11,881 nt of DNA from Acidobacteriota bacterium (lineage in GTDB: Bacteria > Acidobacteriota > Vicinamibacteria > Vicinamibacterales > UBA2999), in NCBI GenBank assembly GCA_947465275.1, contig CANIAI010000026.1, positions 1 to 11,881 of the forward strand, read 5' to 3'. Below, piece after piece: positions 1 to 7,509 of this stretch. The position numbers and the translations under genes were made by a program. Each line of letters starts with the position of its first letter. Position 1 is the first letter of the stretch. A model generated the notes under the pieces. It had not been told where the DNA came from. It searched no databases and saw only the letters and a program-made list of their open reading frames with translations.

Positions 1-1795
1 CATCCATCGTCGACGCGCCGGCCGTGATGGTCGCGCGGCTCACCGTCGCGTAGCTGTTCTCGATGACGGCGTCACCATCGACCGTGCCCCAGGTGACGTC
101 GAACGCGCGCATCCGCTGGCCCGCGAAGTGTCCGCTGATCTTCGGCCGGCGGAAGGTCTCTTCCATCGTGCCGTCGAAGGTGCCATAGCCCCCGATGGGG
201 ATAGCGCCGGTGTTCGCGCCGAACGCGGTCATCAGCCCGGCGAGCAGCCGATCGCTCTCCTGCCAGTCACCGCTCGTCACGTGGAACGGCAGCCGCGAAC
301 GCTGCCCGTACTCGGTGCGTCCCTCGAACTCGATGTAACTGCTCGGCGTGATGACGCGGCTGCGGCCGATGGTGATCGCCTGGGGGTCGTACACGTACGA
401 CAGCTCACCCGAGAGCGGTACCGGCTCCCGCGGCGTGCTCCTGTCGAACGGGTCATCCGGTCCCTGCGGGGGGTCGGTGTAGGGCCAGTCGGCGGGGATG
501 GCGCGCGGCATCATCATCGCGCCGGCGGGCGCATCGACCCGCATCTCGCCCTCCCCGCGCAACCCGGCGCTGAAGCGGCCCAGCGGCCACTCGAGCCGAT
601 TCCGTCCAGCCCCGCGGCCGGCCAGCCGCAGCCCGCGCAGCGGCACCGCCGCGGTCAGGGCGGTGAGGTCGACCCCCCTGTACTGCGTCTCGAAGGTGGC
701 CATCGTCGGCCGCGTCTTGTCGCCCAGCGGCGCCATGCGGTAACTGAAGGCCGCTGACCCGCCGTACATCCCGGCCGACGCGTTGGTGACCTCGAGCGAC
801 TCGGGCACCCAGCGTACGGTTCCCTTCAGTCCCGGGAAGGCGTACTGGTTCAGGCCGAAGTCAGGGCTGCTGAATGTGCCCTTGAGCTCACGGCCGTTGC
901 GGGATTTCCCGTCCACCGTCTCCTTGAAGAGATGGAAGGTGCCGGTGAAGTCGCCCTCGCCAGCCAGGGTGAAGTCGTCGTGCGCGAAGAAGAGCTCCCG
1001 CATCCGGGAGAACTGGATGTGGGAGCGCATGAAGTACGTCTGCTCCGGCCACTTCCCCGCGTCGATGACGCCATTCAGCTTCGTGCTGGCCCCATCGCTC
1101 TCGAGGTTGATCTGGTCGAGCAGGATCTTGTTGTCGACGATGCGGAAGGTCGTCGACATGTCGGCCTGCATCGGCTCGTACTTCTGGATCTGCACCGTGC
1201 CGTCGGTGAAGGTCGCGCGGCCCCGGTACTCGGACGTGGGCCGCCCCACGACGACGTCCAGGTTGCGCGCGATGGTGCTCCACGGGGTGCCATGGTCCTG
1301 GTACTCGAACTCGCCGCGGTGCGCGCGGACGTATTCGAGCGTCGTCGTCCAGGCCGACTGCCGACGCGGTCCGTTGCGCGTGAACCGCGGGAAGTTGTGG
1401 CGGCCGTCCTCGAACAGCTCCACGTACATCCGCCAGTCGGTCATCTCGATCTCGTCGAAGACGACGCGGCGGGTGAACAGCGTGCTCCAGGGCATCGAGA
1501 TGTCGATGCGCTTCGCCGTGAGGAAGGGACGCGACTCGGGGGTGAGCCCCTCGATCACGAGGTCCTCGACCACGAACTCACCGCGCCAGAGGTGGATGCC
1601 CAGTCGGCCGATGTGCATCGGCCGCTCGAGATAGCTGGTCGCCGCCGTCTCGGCCCGGCGGCGCACCGAGGGGCCAAGGTCGACCGTGAGCGACGAGACC
1701 AGCGCCACCGCGATGATGACGCCGACCGTGGCGGCCGACCGGCGGATCAGCGCCCGGGTCCGCTGGGTGATCGGGTGCTGGAAGAGACGCTTCAC
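1..1795 (-). CDS. AsmA/TamB-like membrane-anchored envelope protein, N-terminal 598 codons (partial)
   Basis: The frame is open from a GTG at 1795-1793 to the left edge, so only the N-terminal 598 codons are present and the gene continues outside. The start overlaps the stop of the carrier-protein gene as GTGA, implying translational coupling. Residues 1-20 are basic (VKRLFQHPITQRTRALIRRS), followed by one hydrophobic segment at about 21-38, consistent with an uncleaved inner-membrane anchor. The rest is a long run of short beta-strand-like segments with recurring phrases typical of the AsmA/TamB superfamily, such as RPMHIGRLGIHLWRGEFVVE, AKRIDISMPWSTLF and GHFAGQRMRAFDVTWG. Known members span the periplasm as hydrophobic grooves and are implicated in lipid transport or outer-membrane assembly. 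The C-terminal domain that would separate TamB from AsmA-like proteins is not in the window. The superfamily call is by overall pattern; no catalytic motif is expected. Confidence 0.8.
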   Translation of the reverse strand, partial: MKRLFQHPITQRTRALIRRSAATVGVIIAVALVSSLTVDLGPSVRRRAETAATSYLERPMHIGRLGIHLWRGEFVVEDLVIEGLTPESRPFLTAKRIDISMPWSTLFTRRVVFDEIEMTDWRMYVELFEDGRHNFPRFTRNGPRRQSAWTTTLEYVRAHRGEFEYQDHGTPWSTIARNLDVVVGRPTSEYRGRATFTDGTVQIQKYEPMQADMSTTFRIVDNKILLDQINLESDGASTKLNGVIDAGKWPEQTYFMRSHIQFSRMRELFFAHDDFTLAGEGDFTGTFHLFKETVDGKSRNGRELKGTFSSPDFGLNQYAFPGLKGTVRWVPESLEVTNASAGMYGGSAAFSYRMAPLGDKTRPTMATFETQYRGVDLTALTAAVPLRGLRLAGRGAGRNRLEWPLGRFSAGLRGEGEMRVDAPAGAMMMPRAIPADWPYTDPPQGPDDPFDRSTPREPVPLSGELSYVYDPQAITIGRSRVITPSSYIEFEGRTEYGQRSRLPFHVTSGDWQESDRLLAGLMTAFGANTGAIPIGGYGTFDGTMEETFRRPKISGHFAGQRMRAFDVTWGTVDGDAVIENSYATVSRATITAGASTMD

Positions 1796-2337
1796 TCGAC
1801 CACCAGCAGGACAGCGCCCGTATCCACCGAGCTGCCGGCCGCGACACGGAGCCCGGTGACACGCCCCGCGCGCGGCGCCCGCAGCTCGTTCTCCATCTTC
1901 ATCGCCTCGACGACCACCAGCCCCTGTCGCTCCTCGACGACCTCGCCATCCCGGACGAGCACCTTCACCACCCGGCCGGGCATCGGGGCGGTGATCACCT
2001 GCGCCCCGTCGCCGTCGGCGGTCCGGTGGTGCGAGCCGGCAAGGCTGCCGAAGCGGCGGCGTCCGGAGAGCTGCACCGGAATCCGGTGGCTCCCGACGTG
2101 CACGACCAGCGCGTCGGGCGAGACCTCGTGCTCCACGGCCACGTCGAAGCTCCGGAAGCTGCGGACGCCGCCGCCCGACTCACCGGCCACGGCCGACAGC
2201 AGGAGCGCGTGCCCCGCGCCCGAGCGTGTGAGGTCCGCGTGGAGTCGCCGGCCGTCGACCTCCACGTCGAGCCCCTCGTGCACGCGCGTCACCCGCACCT
2301 CGTGCACCCGTCCGCCGGCTGTCACGGTGAAGGTCAT
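1792..2337 (-). CDS. Biotin carboxyl carrier protein with N-terminal BT-like domain (acyl-CoA carboxylase alpha C-terminal half)
   Basis: This 181-residue protein carries the carboxybiotin between the biotin carboxylase and the carboxyltransferase. The C-terminal biotinyl domain (about 113-181) contains EAMKMEN, with Lys147 as the biotinylated residue, preceded by APMPGRVVKVLV. Residues 1-105 form a beta-rich region (TAGGRVHEVRVTRVHEG, LVVHVGSHRIPVQLSGRRR). It resembles the BT domain that links the biotin carboxylase and carrier parts in fused propionyl-CoA carboxylase alpha chains, rather than the Pro/Ala-rich N-terminus of classical AccB. The start is ATG at 2337-2335, overlapping the stop of the biotin carboxylase gene (ATGA). 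An in-frame upstream codon at 2373 would force a 40-base overlap and adds no family-like sequence. The gene's own stop overlaps the next GTG start. It is a cytoplasmic subunit of the complex encoded by the two preceding genes. Confidence 0.9.
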   Translation of the reverse strand: MTFTVTAGGRVHEVRVTRVHEGLDVEVDGRRLHADLTRSGAGHALLLSAVAGESGGGVRSFRSFDVAVEHEVSPDALVVHVGSHRIPVQLSGRRRFGSLAGSHHRTADGDGAQVITAPMPGRVVKVLVRDGEVVEERQGLVVVEAMKMENELRAPRAGRVTGLRVAAGSSVDTGAVLLVVE

Positions 2338-3881
2338 GCGCGCAATCCGTCCATCCGCCCCGTGGCCTTCCACCGGGCGCGCCCGGCCGCGCCGAGCGGT
2401 GCCCGCGGACCCGCGGTCTCATGGGTCCGGAGCGGCATCGCCTGCGCCCCGTAGAGCGCCGCCGCGATGGCGGCGACCTCCTCGAGGGACGCCTCGGGCG
2501 CGGAAAAGGGCGTTCCTACCCGCTGCTGCAAGAGCTCGTCCAGAAACGACGTGTCGAACGCGCCCTCCCGGAAGGCCGGCTGCACCATCAACCAGCGGAA
2601 AAACGGGATGGTGGTGCGCACGCCGCCGACCCGGTATTCCTCGAGCGCGCGGGACGTTCGGCGGATCGCCTCGTCGCGTGACGCGCCCCAGACAGCGAGC
2701 TTCGCGATCAGCGCGTCGTAGAAAATGGGCACCTCACCGCCCGGCTCGATGCCGGCATCGTGGCGCACGCCGGGGCCCGCCGGAACGACGAACGGATCGA
2801 CCACTCCGGGAGACGGGACGAAGCCGGCGTCCGGGTCCTCGGCGTAGACACGGCACTCGATGGCATGCCCCTCGCCGCGAGCCACGCGCGCGGGATCGAT
2901 CGTGAGCCGCTCGCCGCGGGCGATTCGGATCTGCCACTGCACGAGGTCGGTGCCGGTCACCAGCTCGGTGATCGGGTGCTCGACCTGCAGGCGGGTGTTC
3001 ATCTCGAGGAAGTAGAACGCCTCACCGCCGGCGTGCTCGTCCACGAGGAATTCGATGGTCCCGGCGTTGGTGTAGCCGCCGGCCCGGGCCACCGCGACCG
3101 CGGCAGCCTGGAGCCGCGCACGGAGCGTGGGCGACACCACCGGCGACGGAGACTCTTCGACCACCTTCTGGTGTCGCCGCTGGATCGAGCACTCGCGCTC
3201 GACGAACGGCACGACCGTCCCGTGGTGGTCGGCCAGCAGCTGCACTTCGATATGCCGTGGGCGCAGCAGCCGCCGTTCCAGGTAGACCGACGCGTCACCA
3301 AACGCCGCGAGCGCCTCGGAGCGGGCCACGTGCAGCGCCCCGGCGAGCGCCTCTGGACCGCTGACGACGCGCATCCCCTTGCCGCCGCCACCCGCCACCG
3401 CCTTGAGCATGAGCGGGTAGCCGACCTGCGCCGCCGCCTCGAGGGCCGCGTCGTCGGTGACGTCGGGGCCGAGCACGTCGTCGGACCCCGGCACCACCGG
3501 CACCCCCGCGTCACGCGCCAGCGTCCGCGCCGCGGTCTTGCTCCCCATCCGGGCGATAGCCTCGGGGGTGGGTCCGATGAAGGTGATGCCCGCGTCGCGG
3601 CACGCCGCCGCGAGGCCCGGATGCTCCGCGAGAAAGCCGTACCCGGGGTGGAGGCCGTCGGCTCCCGTCAGGCGAGCCGCCTCGACCAGGCGGTCGATGC
3701 GAAGGTAACTGTCGGCCGCCGGGGCCGGTCCGAGGAAGCAGGCCTCGTCCGCCATGCGGACGTGCAGGGCGCCCCGGTCGCACTCCGAATAGACCGCGAC
3801 TGAGGCGAGGCCCATATCGCGGCATGCCCGGAGGACGCGGACGGCGATCTCGCCCCGGTTGGCCACCAGAATCTTGCGCAA
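2334..3881 (-). CDS. Biotin carboxylase subunit of an acetyl/propionyl-CoA carboxylase
   Basis: This 515-residue ATP-grasp enzyme carboxylates biotin on the carrier protein using ATP and bicarbonate. The N-terminus RKILVANRGEIAVR is the family signature and fixes the start at TTG (3881-3879). A stop lies five codons upstream, and the only other in-frame candidate is a CTG at 3887. Visible catalytic features, by analogy to E. coli AccC, are Lys115 (GSKTAAR), Lys160, the glycine-rich ATP lid GGGGKGM (164-170), RECSIQRRHQKV (229-240), Glu277, EMNTRLQVEHPITE (293-306) and an Arg in ECRVYAED (342-349). After the BC core (to about 450) comes a 65-residue tail ending WKATGRMDGLRA, like the linker that leads into the BT domain in fused alpha chains. 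The next gene begins with that BT-like domain and overlaps by 4 bases. A 39-base gap separates it from the upstream carboxyltransferase. The substrate of the holoenzyme (acetyl-, propionyl- or methylcrotonyl-CoA) is not decided by this subunit. Confidence 0.95.
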   Translation of the reverse strand: MRKILVANRGEIAVRVLRACRDMGLASVAVYSECDRGALHVRMADEACFLGPAPAADSYLRIDRLVEAARLTGADGLHPGYGFLAEHPGLAAACRDAGITFIGPTPEAIARMGSKTAARTLARDAGVPVVPGSDDVLGPDVTDDAALEAAAQVGYPLMLKAVAGGGGKGMRVVSGPEALAGALHVARSEALAAFGDASVYLERRLLRPRHIEVQLLADHHGTVVPFVERECSIQRRHQKVVEESPSPVVSPTLRARLQAAAVAVARAGGYTNAGTIEFLVDEHAGGEAFYFLEMNTRLQVEHPITELVTGTDLVQWQIRIARGERLTIDPARVARGEGHAIECRVYAEDPDAGFVPSPGVVDPFVVPAGPGVRHDAGIEPGGEVPIFYDALIAKLAVWGASRDEAIRRTSRALEEYRVGGVRTTIPFFRWLMVQPAFREGAFDTSFLDELLQQRVGTPFSAPEASLEEVAAIAAALYGAQAMPLRTHETAGPRAPLGAAGRARWKATGRMDGLRA

Positions 3882-3920
3882 AGCCAGATAATTCTACTAC
3901 TTAGGGGCTGATCGGCGGCG

Positions 3921-5468
3921 TCAGAGCGGGATGTTGCCGTGCTTGCGGGGCGGGTTCGTGTCGCGCTTGCTGTCGAGCGCCTCGAGCGCCACGATGAGCT
4001 TCCGGCGCGTCTCGCGCGGACGAATCACCTCGTCGACGTAGCCGCGCTGCGCCGCCACCCATGGGCTGGCGAACTTCTCGCGGTACTCCGTGATCTTCGC
4101 GGCGCGCAACGCCGCCGCGTCAGCGGCCGCGTCGAGTTCGCGGCGATAGAGGATGTTCACCGCTCCTTCCGCGCCCATCACCGCAATCTCGGCGGACGGC
4201 CACGCGTAGTTGACGTCGGTGCGCAGGTGCTTGCTCGCCATCACGCAGTAGGCGCCGCCGTACGCCTTGCGCGTGATGACGGTGAGCTTGGGCACCGTCG
4301 CTTCGGCAAAGGCGTAGAGCAGCTTGGCCCCATGCCGGATGATGCCGCCGTATTCCTGCTGGGTGCCCGGCAGAAAGCCGGGGACATCCTCGAAGACGAC
4401 CAGCGGGATGTTGAAGGCGTCGCAGAAGCGGACGAATCGCGCGCCCTTCACCGACGCGTCGATGTCGAGGGTACCGGCGAGCACCGCCGGCTGGTTCGCC
4501 ACCACGCCGACGGGACGCCCCGCCAGCCGCGCGAATCCGACCAGGATGTTGCGGGCGTAGTGCTGGTGCACCTCGAGGAAGTAGCCCTCGTCGACCACCC
4601 CGTGGATGACGTCGAGCATGTCGTACGGCTGGTTGGGCGAGTCGGGCACCACCGTGTCGAGCCGCTCGTCCTCGCGTGTGGCGGGGTCGGCCGTGACCGC
4701 GCGCGGCGCCTCGTCGACGTTGTTCGACGGGAGGAACGACAGCAGCTCGCGGATGAGCGCGATGCACTCGGTGTCATCGGCGGCGGCGAAGTGCGCGACG
4801 CCGCTCCGCTCGTTGTGCGTCATCGCGCCGCCGAGTTCCTCCTTGGTCACCGACTCGTGGGTGACCGTGCGGATCACGTCGGGTCCCGTCACGAACATGT
4901 AGCTCGTGTCGCGCACCATCACGGTGAAGTCGGTGATGGCGGGCGAGTAGACCGCACCGCCCGCGCAGGGCCCCATGATGGCGGAGATCTGCGGAACGAC
5001 GCCCGACGCGAGCGTATTGCGCAGGAAGATGTCGGCGTACCCGGCGAGCGAGACCACCCCCTCCTGGATGCGCGCGCCGCCGGAATCGTTCAGCCCGACG
5101 AGCGGCGCCCCCATCTTGAGGGCCAGCTCCATGATCTTGACGATCTTGGCGGCATTGGTCTCCGAGAGCGACCCGCCGAAGACGGTGAAGTCCTGTGCGA
5201 AGGCGAAGACGAGGCGCCCCTCGACCCGCCCGAAGCCGCAGACGACCCCGTCGCCGGGGATCTGCTGCTCCTCCATCCCGAAATCGCGGCACCGGTGGGT
5301 GACGAAGCGGTCGAGTTCCTCGAAGGTGCCTTCGTCGAAGAGGGCGTCGACGCGCTCGCGCGCGGTGAGACGCCCGCCCTCACGCTGACGGCGGAGCCGG
5401 GCCCCGCCGCCGCCGAGTTCGGCGCGGCGGTCGAGATCCGTCAGGTGATCGATCGGGCGGGACGCCAT
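3921..5468 (-). CDS. Acyl-CoA carboxylase carboxyltransferase (PccB/MmdA type)
   Basis: This 515-residue protein moves the carboxyl group from carboxybiotin to an acyl-CoA. It has the two crotonase-fold halves of the PccB/AccD5/MmdA family and the family's usual length. In the N half are TARERVDALFDEGTFEELD (35-53), SGGARIQEGV (129-138) and GPCAGGAVYSPAITDF (166-181), the first oxyanion-hole region. In the C half are GTLDIDASVKGARFVRFCD (332-350), DVPGFLPGTQQE (361-372), RKAYGGAYCVM (400-410), LRTDVNYAWPSAEIAVMGAEG (415-435) and the terminal PPRKHGNIPL. The motif set points to propionyl-CoA or methylmalonyl-CoA chemistry rather than AccA/AccD. Exact specificity is not provable here, and no methylmalonyl epimerase, mutase or decarboxylase membrane subunit is adjacent. 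The ATG at 5468 lies 13 bases after the transaldolase stop. The ribosome site is weak (GAGCG about 10 bases upstream). Confidence 0.95.
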   Translation of the reverse strand: MASRPIDHLTDLDRRAELGGGGARLRRQREGGRLTARERVDALFDEGTFEELDRFVTHRCRDFGMEEQQIPGDGVVCGFGRVEGRLVFAFAQDFTVFGGSLSETNAAKIVKIMELALKMGAPLVGLNDSGGARIQEGVVSLAGYADIFLRNTLASGVVPQISAIMGPCAGGAVYSPAITDFTVMVRDTSYMFVTGPDVIRTVTHESVTKEELGGAMTHNERSGVAHFAAADDTECIALIRELLSFLPSNNVDEAPRAVTADPATREDERLDTVVPDSPNQPYDMLDVIHGVVDEGYFLEVHQHYARNILVGFARLAGRPVGVVANQPAVLAGTLDIDASVKGARFVRFCDAFNIPLVVFEDVPGFLPGTQQEYGGIIRHGAKLLYAFAEATVPKLTVITRKAYGGAYCVMASKHLRTDVNYAWPSAEIAVMGAEGAVNILYRRELDAAADAAALRAAKITEYREKFASPWVAAQRGYVDEVIRPRETRRKLIVALEALDSKRDTNPPRKHGNIPL

Positions 5469-5481
5469 CCTGGTCGCTCGA

Positions 5482-6141
5482 TCAGGCGTTGGCCCTGGCT
5501 GCCTGCGCCTTCTCCCAGTCCTTGAGGAACTTCTCGAGGCCGATGTCGGTGAGCGGGTGCTTGAAGCACTGCTCGATCACCGCGGGCGGCACCGTCACGA
5601 CGTCAGCGCCCATACGGGCCGCCTCGACGATGTGGATCGGGCTCCGCACGCTCGCGACCAGCACCTCGGTGGCGTAGTCGAAGTTCTCGAAGATATCGAC
5701 GATCTCGCGGATCAGGTGCATCCCGGAGGTCGCGATGTCGTCGAGTCGCCCGACGAACGGGCTGACGTAGGCGGCGCCAGCCTTCGCCGCGAGCCACGCC
5801 TGCGTGGCCGAGAAGATCAGGGTGACGTTGACCTTGTGGCCGTCGTCCGCCAGCACCTTGCAGGCGCGGACGCCGTCCTTCGTGAAGGGCACCTTGATGA
5901 CGATGTGTTCGCTGATCGCCGCGAGCTCGCGCCCTTCGCGGATCATGCCCTCGGCGTCGGTCGCCACCACCTCACCGCTGACCGGTCCCTGGACGATCTC
6001 GCAGATCCGCCGGAGGATCGCCGTGGGATCCTCCTTCTCCTTCGCCATCAGCGACGGATTGGTGGTCACGCCATCCAGGATGCCGACGGCGGCGAGCGCC
6101 TCGATCTCGGCGATGTTTCCGGTGTCGACGAACAACTTCAT
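5482..6141 (-). CDS. tal: Transaldolase, short TalC/fructose-6-phosphate aldolase-like subfamily
   Basis: This 219-residue single-domain (beta/alpha)8 class I aldolase has the length of the short TalC/MipB/FSA subfamily (about 215-222). The sequence begins MKLFVDTGNIAEIE, followed by GVTTNPSLMAKE (24-35). The Schiff-base lysine is Lys83 in IVIKVPFT. VNVTLIFSATQAWLAAKAGA (104-123) and YVSPFVGRLDDI (125-136) are also subfamily signatures. The family either transfers dihydroxyacetone between sugar phosphates in the non-oxidative pentose phosphate pathway or cleaves fructose 6-phosphate. Phe86 after KVP is a residue type discussed in distinguishing the two, so transaldolase is preferred but not proven. 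The frame runs further upstream, but the true start is ATG 6141-6139: the family N-terminus begins there and a strong GAGGAG lies 7 bases before it. That ribosome site overlaps the stop of the upstream lipoprotein gene (TGAGGAG), with an 11-base gap, so the genes are likely co-transcribed. Confidence 0.95.
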   Translation of the reverse strand: MKLFVDTGNIAEIEALAAVGILDGVTTNPSLMAKEKEDPTAILRRICEIVQGPVSGEVVATDAEGMIREGRELAAISEHIVIKVPFTKDGVRACKVLADDGHKVNVTLIFSATQAWLAAKAGAAYVSPFVGRLDDIATSGMHLIREIVDIFENFDYATEVLVASVRSPIHIVEAARMGADVVTVPPAVIEQCFKHPLTDIGLEKFLKDWEKAQAARANA

Positions 6142-6155
6142 GCACGCACTCCTCA
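6142..6155 (-). promoter_or_regulatory. Ribosome binding site of the transaldolase gene, overlapping the upstream stop codon
   Basis: On the minus strand the sequence reads TGAGGAGTGCGTGC immediately before ATG. The first TGA is the lipoprotein stop and GAGGAG is the Shine-Dalgarno motif, 7 bases from the ATG. This decides the transaldolase start against the longer open frame and suggests ribosome hand-over between the two genes. Confidence 0.75.
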
Positions 6156-7451
6156 GCGGGCGGTTTCCTCGATGCGATTCGATTCGCCGCTGGTGTTCCC
6201 GCCCGCATCCACCGCCGCGACCGCATAAACGTACCGCATTCCGGACACCGCTGTCGTGTCCACGAACCGGGCATCCGTGACAGGCATCGGCGTGAGCCGC
6301 TGCAACGCCGCCGAGCCGGCGGCACCCCGGTACACGACATAGCCCGCCAGGTCGGGCTCGGTGCCCGGTTCCCACAGCAGGCTGATGCTGGTCCCGGAGG
6401 CGACCGCGACGAGGTTGCCTGGCGGCGCCGGTGCGAACGTGTCGACGGCGGTGACGCAGGCGATCGCCGACGGCTCGCTCTCCACCTGGTTCGCCCCGGT
6501 CCCCAGGACGGCTCGCACCTGGTAGCAGCGCGGCATGCCGAACATGACAGGCTCCGAGAACGTCATGCGCTCGAGCGGCGCGGCGTTCAACGGACGCGGG
6601 CGCACGGCGCGCCATCCGCCCGCCGTGGGCGCGACCGTGCCAGGAGCCGCCACCCGGTACACGTTGAAACGGGCAGCAGCCGGGACGGCCGCAGCGGAGA
6701 CGGGCGCGGCGAGGGGAGCGGTGACGGGTGCGGGCGCCGGAGCTGCGGTCGGAGGCAGGCTCGGAGCCGGGGACGCCGGTGGCGCCTGCAATGCCGGGGC
6801 AGCCGCCACCTCGGGTAGCACGGCGAGCATCGTCCACGAGAGCGTCAGGTCGGCGGCCGTGTAGCCGGCCACCAGGCCGACCGGCGCCGCGGGGAGCGGA
6901 GCGAGTACCACCTCGTGTGGCGGCATCTGCGGCCCCGGACGGTTGCGCGTGCTGAACGGCACCGCCACGTAGAAGCGGCGCAGCGCGCCCGCGACCGGCG
7001 GGGGACCGGGCTGGCCGGCTTCCGCGGGGACCACCTTCGGTGTCAGGCTCTCGGCCGTGAGGCGGTCGACGACGGTGACGGTGGCCCCGGTGACCGCCAT
7101 GGCGGGGTCGGAGGCCGGGGCCGCATCCGGCGGAGCGCCGGGCGCCGTCACCGGCGCCACCGGCACGCGCGCGACGAGCACCGCGTTGTCGACGAACGTT
7201 GTCCGCGCCGGCTGCTGTTCCGCCGTGATCGCGTACACGTCGACATGCCCGATATCAATCGGGGTCGACATGTCGACGTTGACCGAGGGAATCGTGACCG
7301 TCAGGTAGATGTCGTTCCCCACCCGTTCGGTGGAGACCTTCTCGACGACGGCCGGAATGCGGATGATCGGCGCGAGCGGCGGCCCCTTCTTGCCACAGGC
7401 CACGGCGAAGACGGACAGGGCCGCCAGGACGACGAGGAACGCGCGACGCAT
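6153..7451 (-). CDS. Lipoprotein with fibronectin type III modules and Pro/Ala-rich inserts
   Basis: This 432-residue predicted lipoprotein has a basic start and a hydrophobic stretch (MRRAFLVVLAALSVFAVAC) ending at the probable lipidated Cys19. The next residues, GKKGPPLAP, resemble the CGxKGPL attachment signature of small LptM-type lipoproteins. The clearest fibronectin type III module is C-terminal (about 338-428), with APAPPGNLVAVASGTSISLLW, AGYVVYRG and MRYVYAVAAVDAGGNTSGESN. Two earlier modules appear disrupted: about 28-165, with VEKVSTERVGNDIYLTVTIP and a P/A-rich insert at 96-155; and about 186-335, with LTLSWTM and RFNVYRV separated by a P/A-rich insert at 210-258. Two cysteines (309, 332) flank the end of module two. 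The likely location is the periplasmic or outer-membrane surface; the binding partner is unknown. ATG 7451 is preferred over an in-frame GTG at 7493 because it gives a clean signal peptide and the GTG lies inside a stem-loop. The ribosome site is weak. Confidence 0.8.
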   Translation of the reverse strand: MRRAFLVVLAALSVFAVACGKKGPPLAPIIRIPAVVEKVSTERVGNDIYLTVTIPSVNVDMSTPIDIGHVDVYAITAEQQPARTTFVDNAVLVARVPVAPVTAPGAPPDAAPASDPAMAVTGATVTVVDRLTAESLTPKVVPAEAGQPGPPPVAGALRRFYVAVPFSTRNRPGPQMPPHEVVLAPLPAAPVGLVAGYTAADLTLSWTMLAVLPEVAAAPALQAPPASPAPSLPPTAAPAPAPVTAPLAAPVSAAAVPAAARFNVYRVAAPGTVAPTAGGWRAVRPRPLNAAPLERMTFSEPVMFGMPRCYQVRAVLGTGANQVESEPSAIACVTAVDTFAPAPPGNLVAVASGTSISLLWEPGTEPDLAGYVVYRGAAGSAALQRLTPMPVTDARFVDTTAVSGMRYVYAVAAVDAGGNTSGESNRIEETAR

Positions 7452-7487
7452 CAACAGGATTGTCGCACCATCCGCATCGTCCCGACG

Positions 7488-7507
7488 GCGCACCGCTGCC
7501 GGCGCGC
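7488..7507 (-). terminator. GC-rich stem-loop just after the sigma-54 activator stop (possible attenuator or terminator, no U-tract)
   Basis: Two bases after the TAG at 7512-7510, the minus strand reads GCGCGCCG (7507-7500), loop GCAG, then CGGTGCGC (7495-7488). This gives an 8-base stem with one G-U pair. No T-run follows, so it is not a canonical intrinsic terminator. It could partly reduce read-through into the lipoprotein gene or protect an mRNA end. In a GC-rich sequence such a stem may also be chance. Confidence 0.3.
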
Positions 7508-7509
7508 GG

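Noticed and set aside
932..2905. 657-codon plus-strand open frame
   Set aside because: It lies antisense across the TamB-like, carrier and biotin carboxylase genes, which have clear family motifs. Its protein is Arg/Pro/Ala-rich low-complexity sequence typical of shadow frames in GC-rich DNA.
3939..5525. 528-codon plus-strand open frame
   Set aside because: It is antisense to the carboxyltransferase, and its Arg/Asp/Val-rich composition with no recognisable motif mirrors that gene's codon bias.
6139..6837. N-terminal extension of the transaldolase frame (231 extra codons)
   Set aside because: It overlaps the lipoprotein gene in another frame, reads as low-complexity sequence, and the family N-terminus plus a strong ribosome site place the start at 6141.
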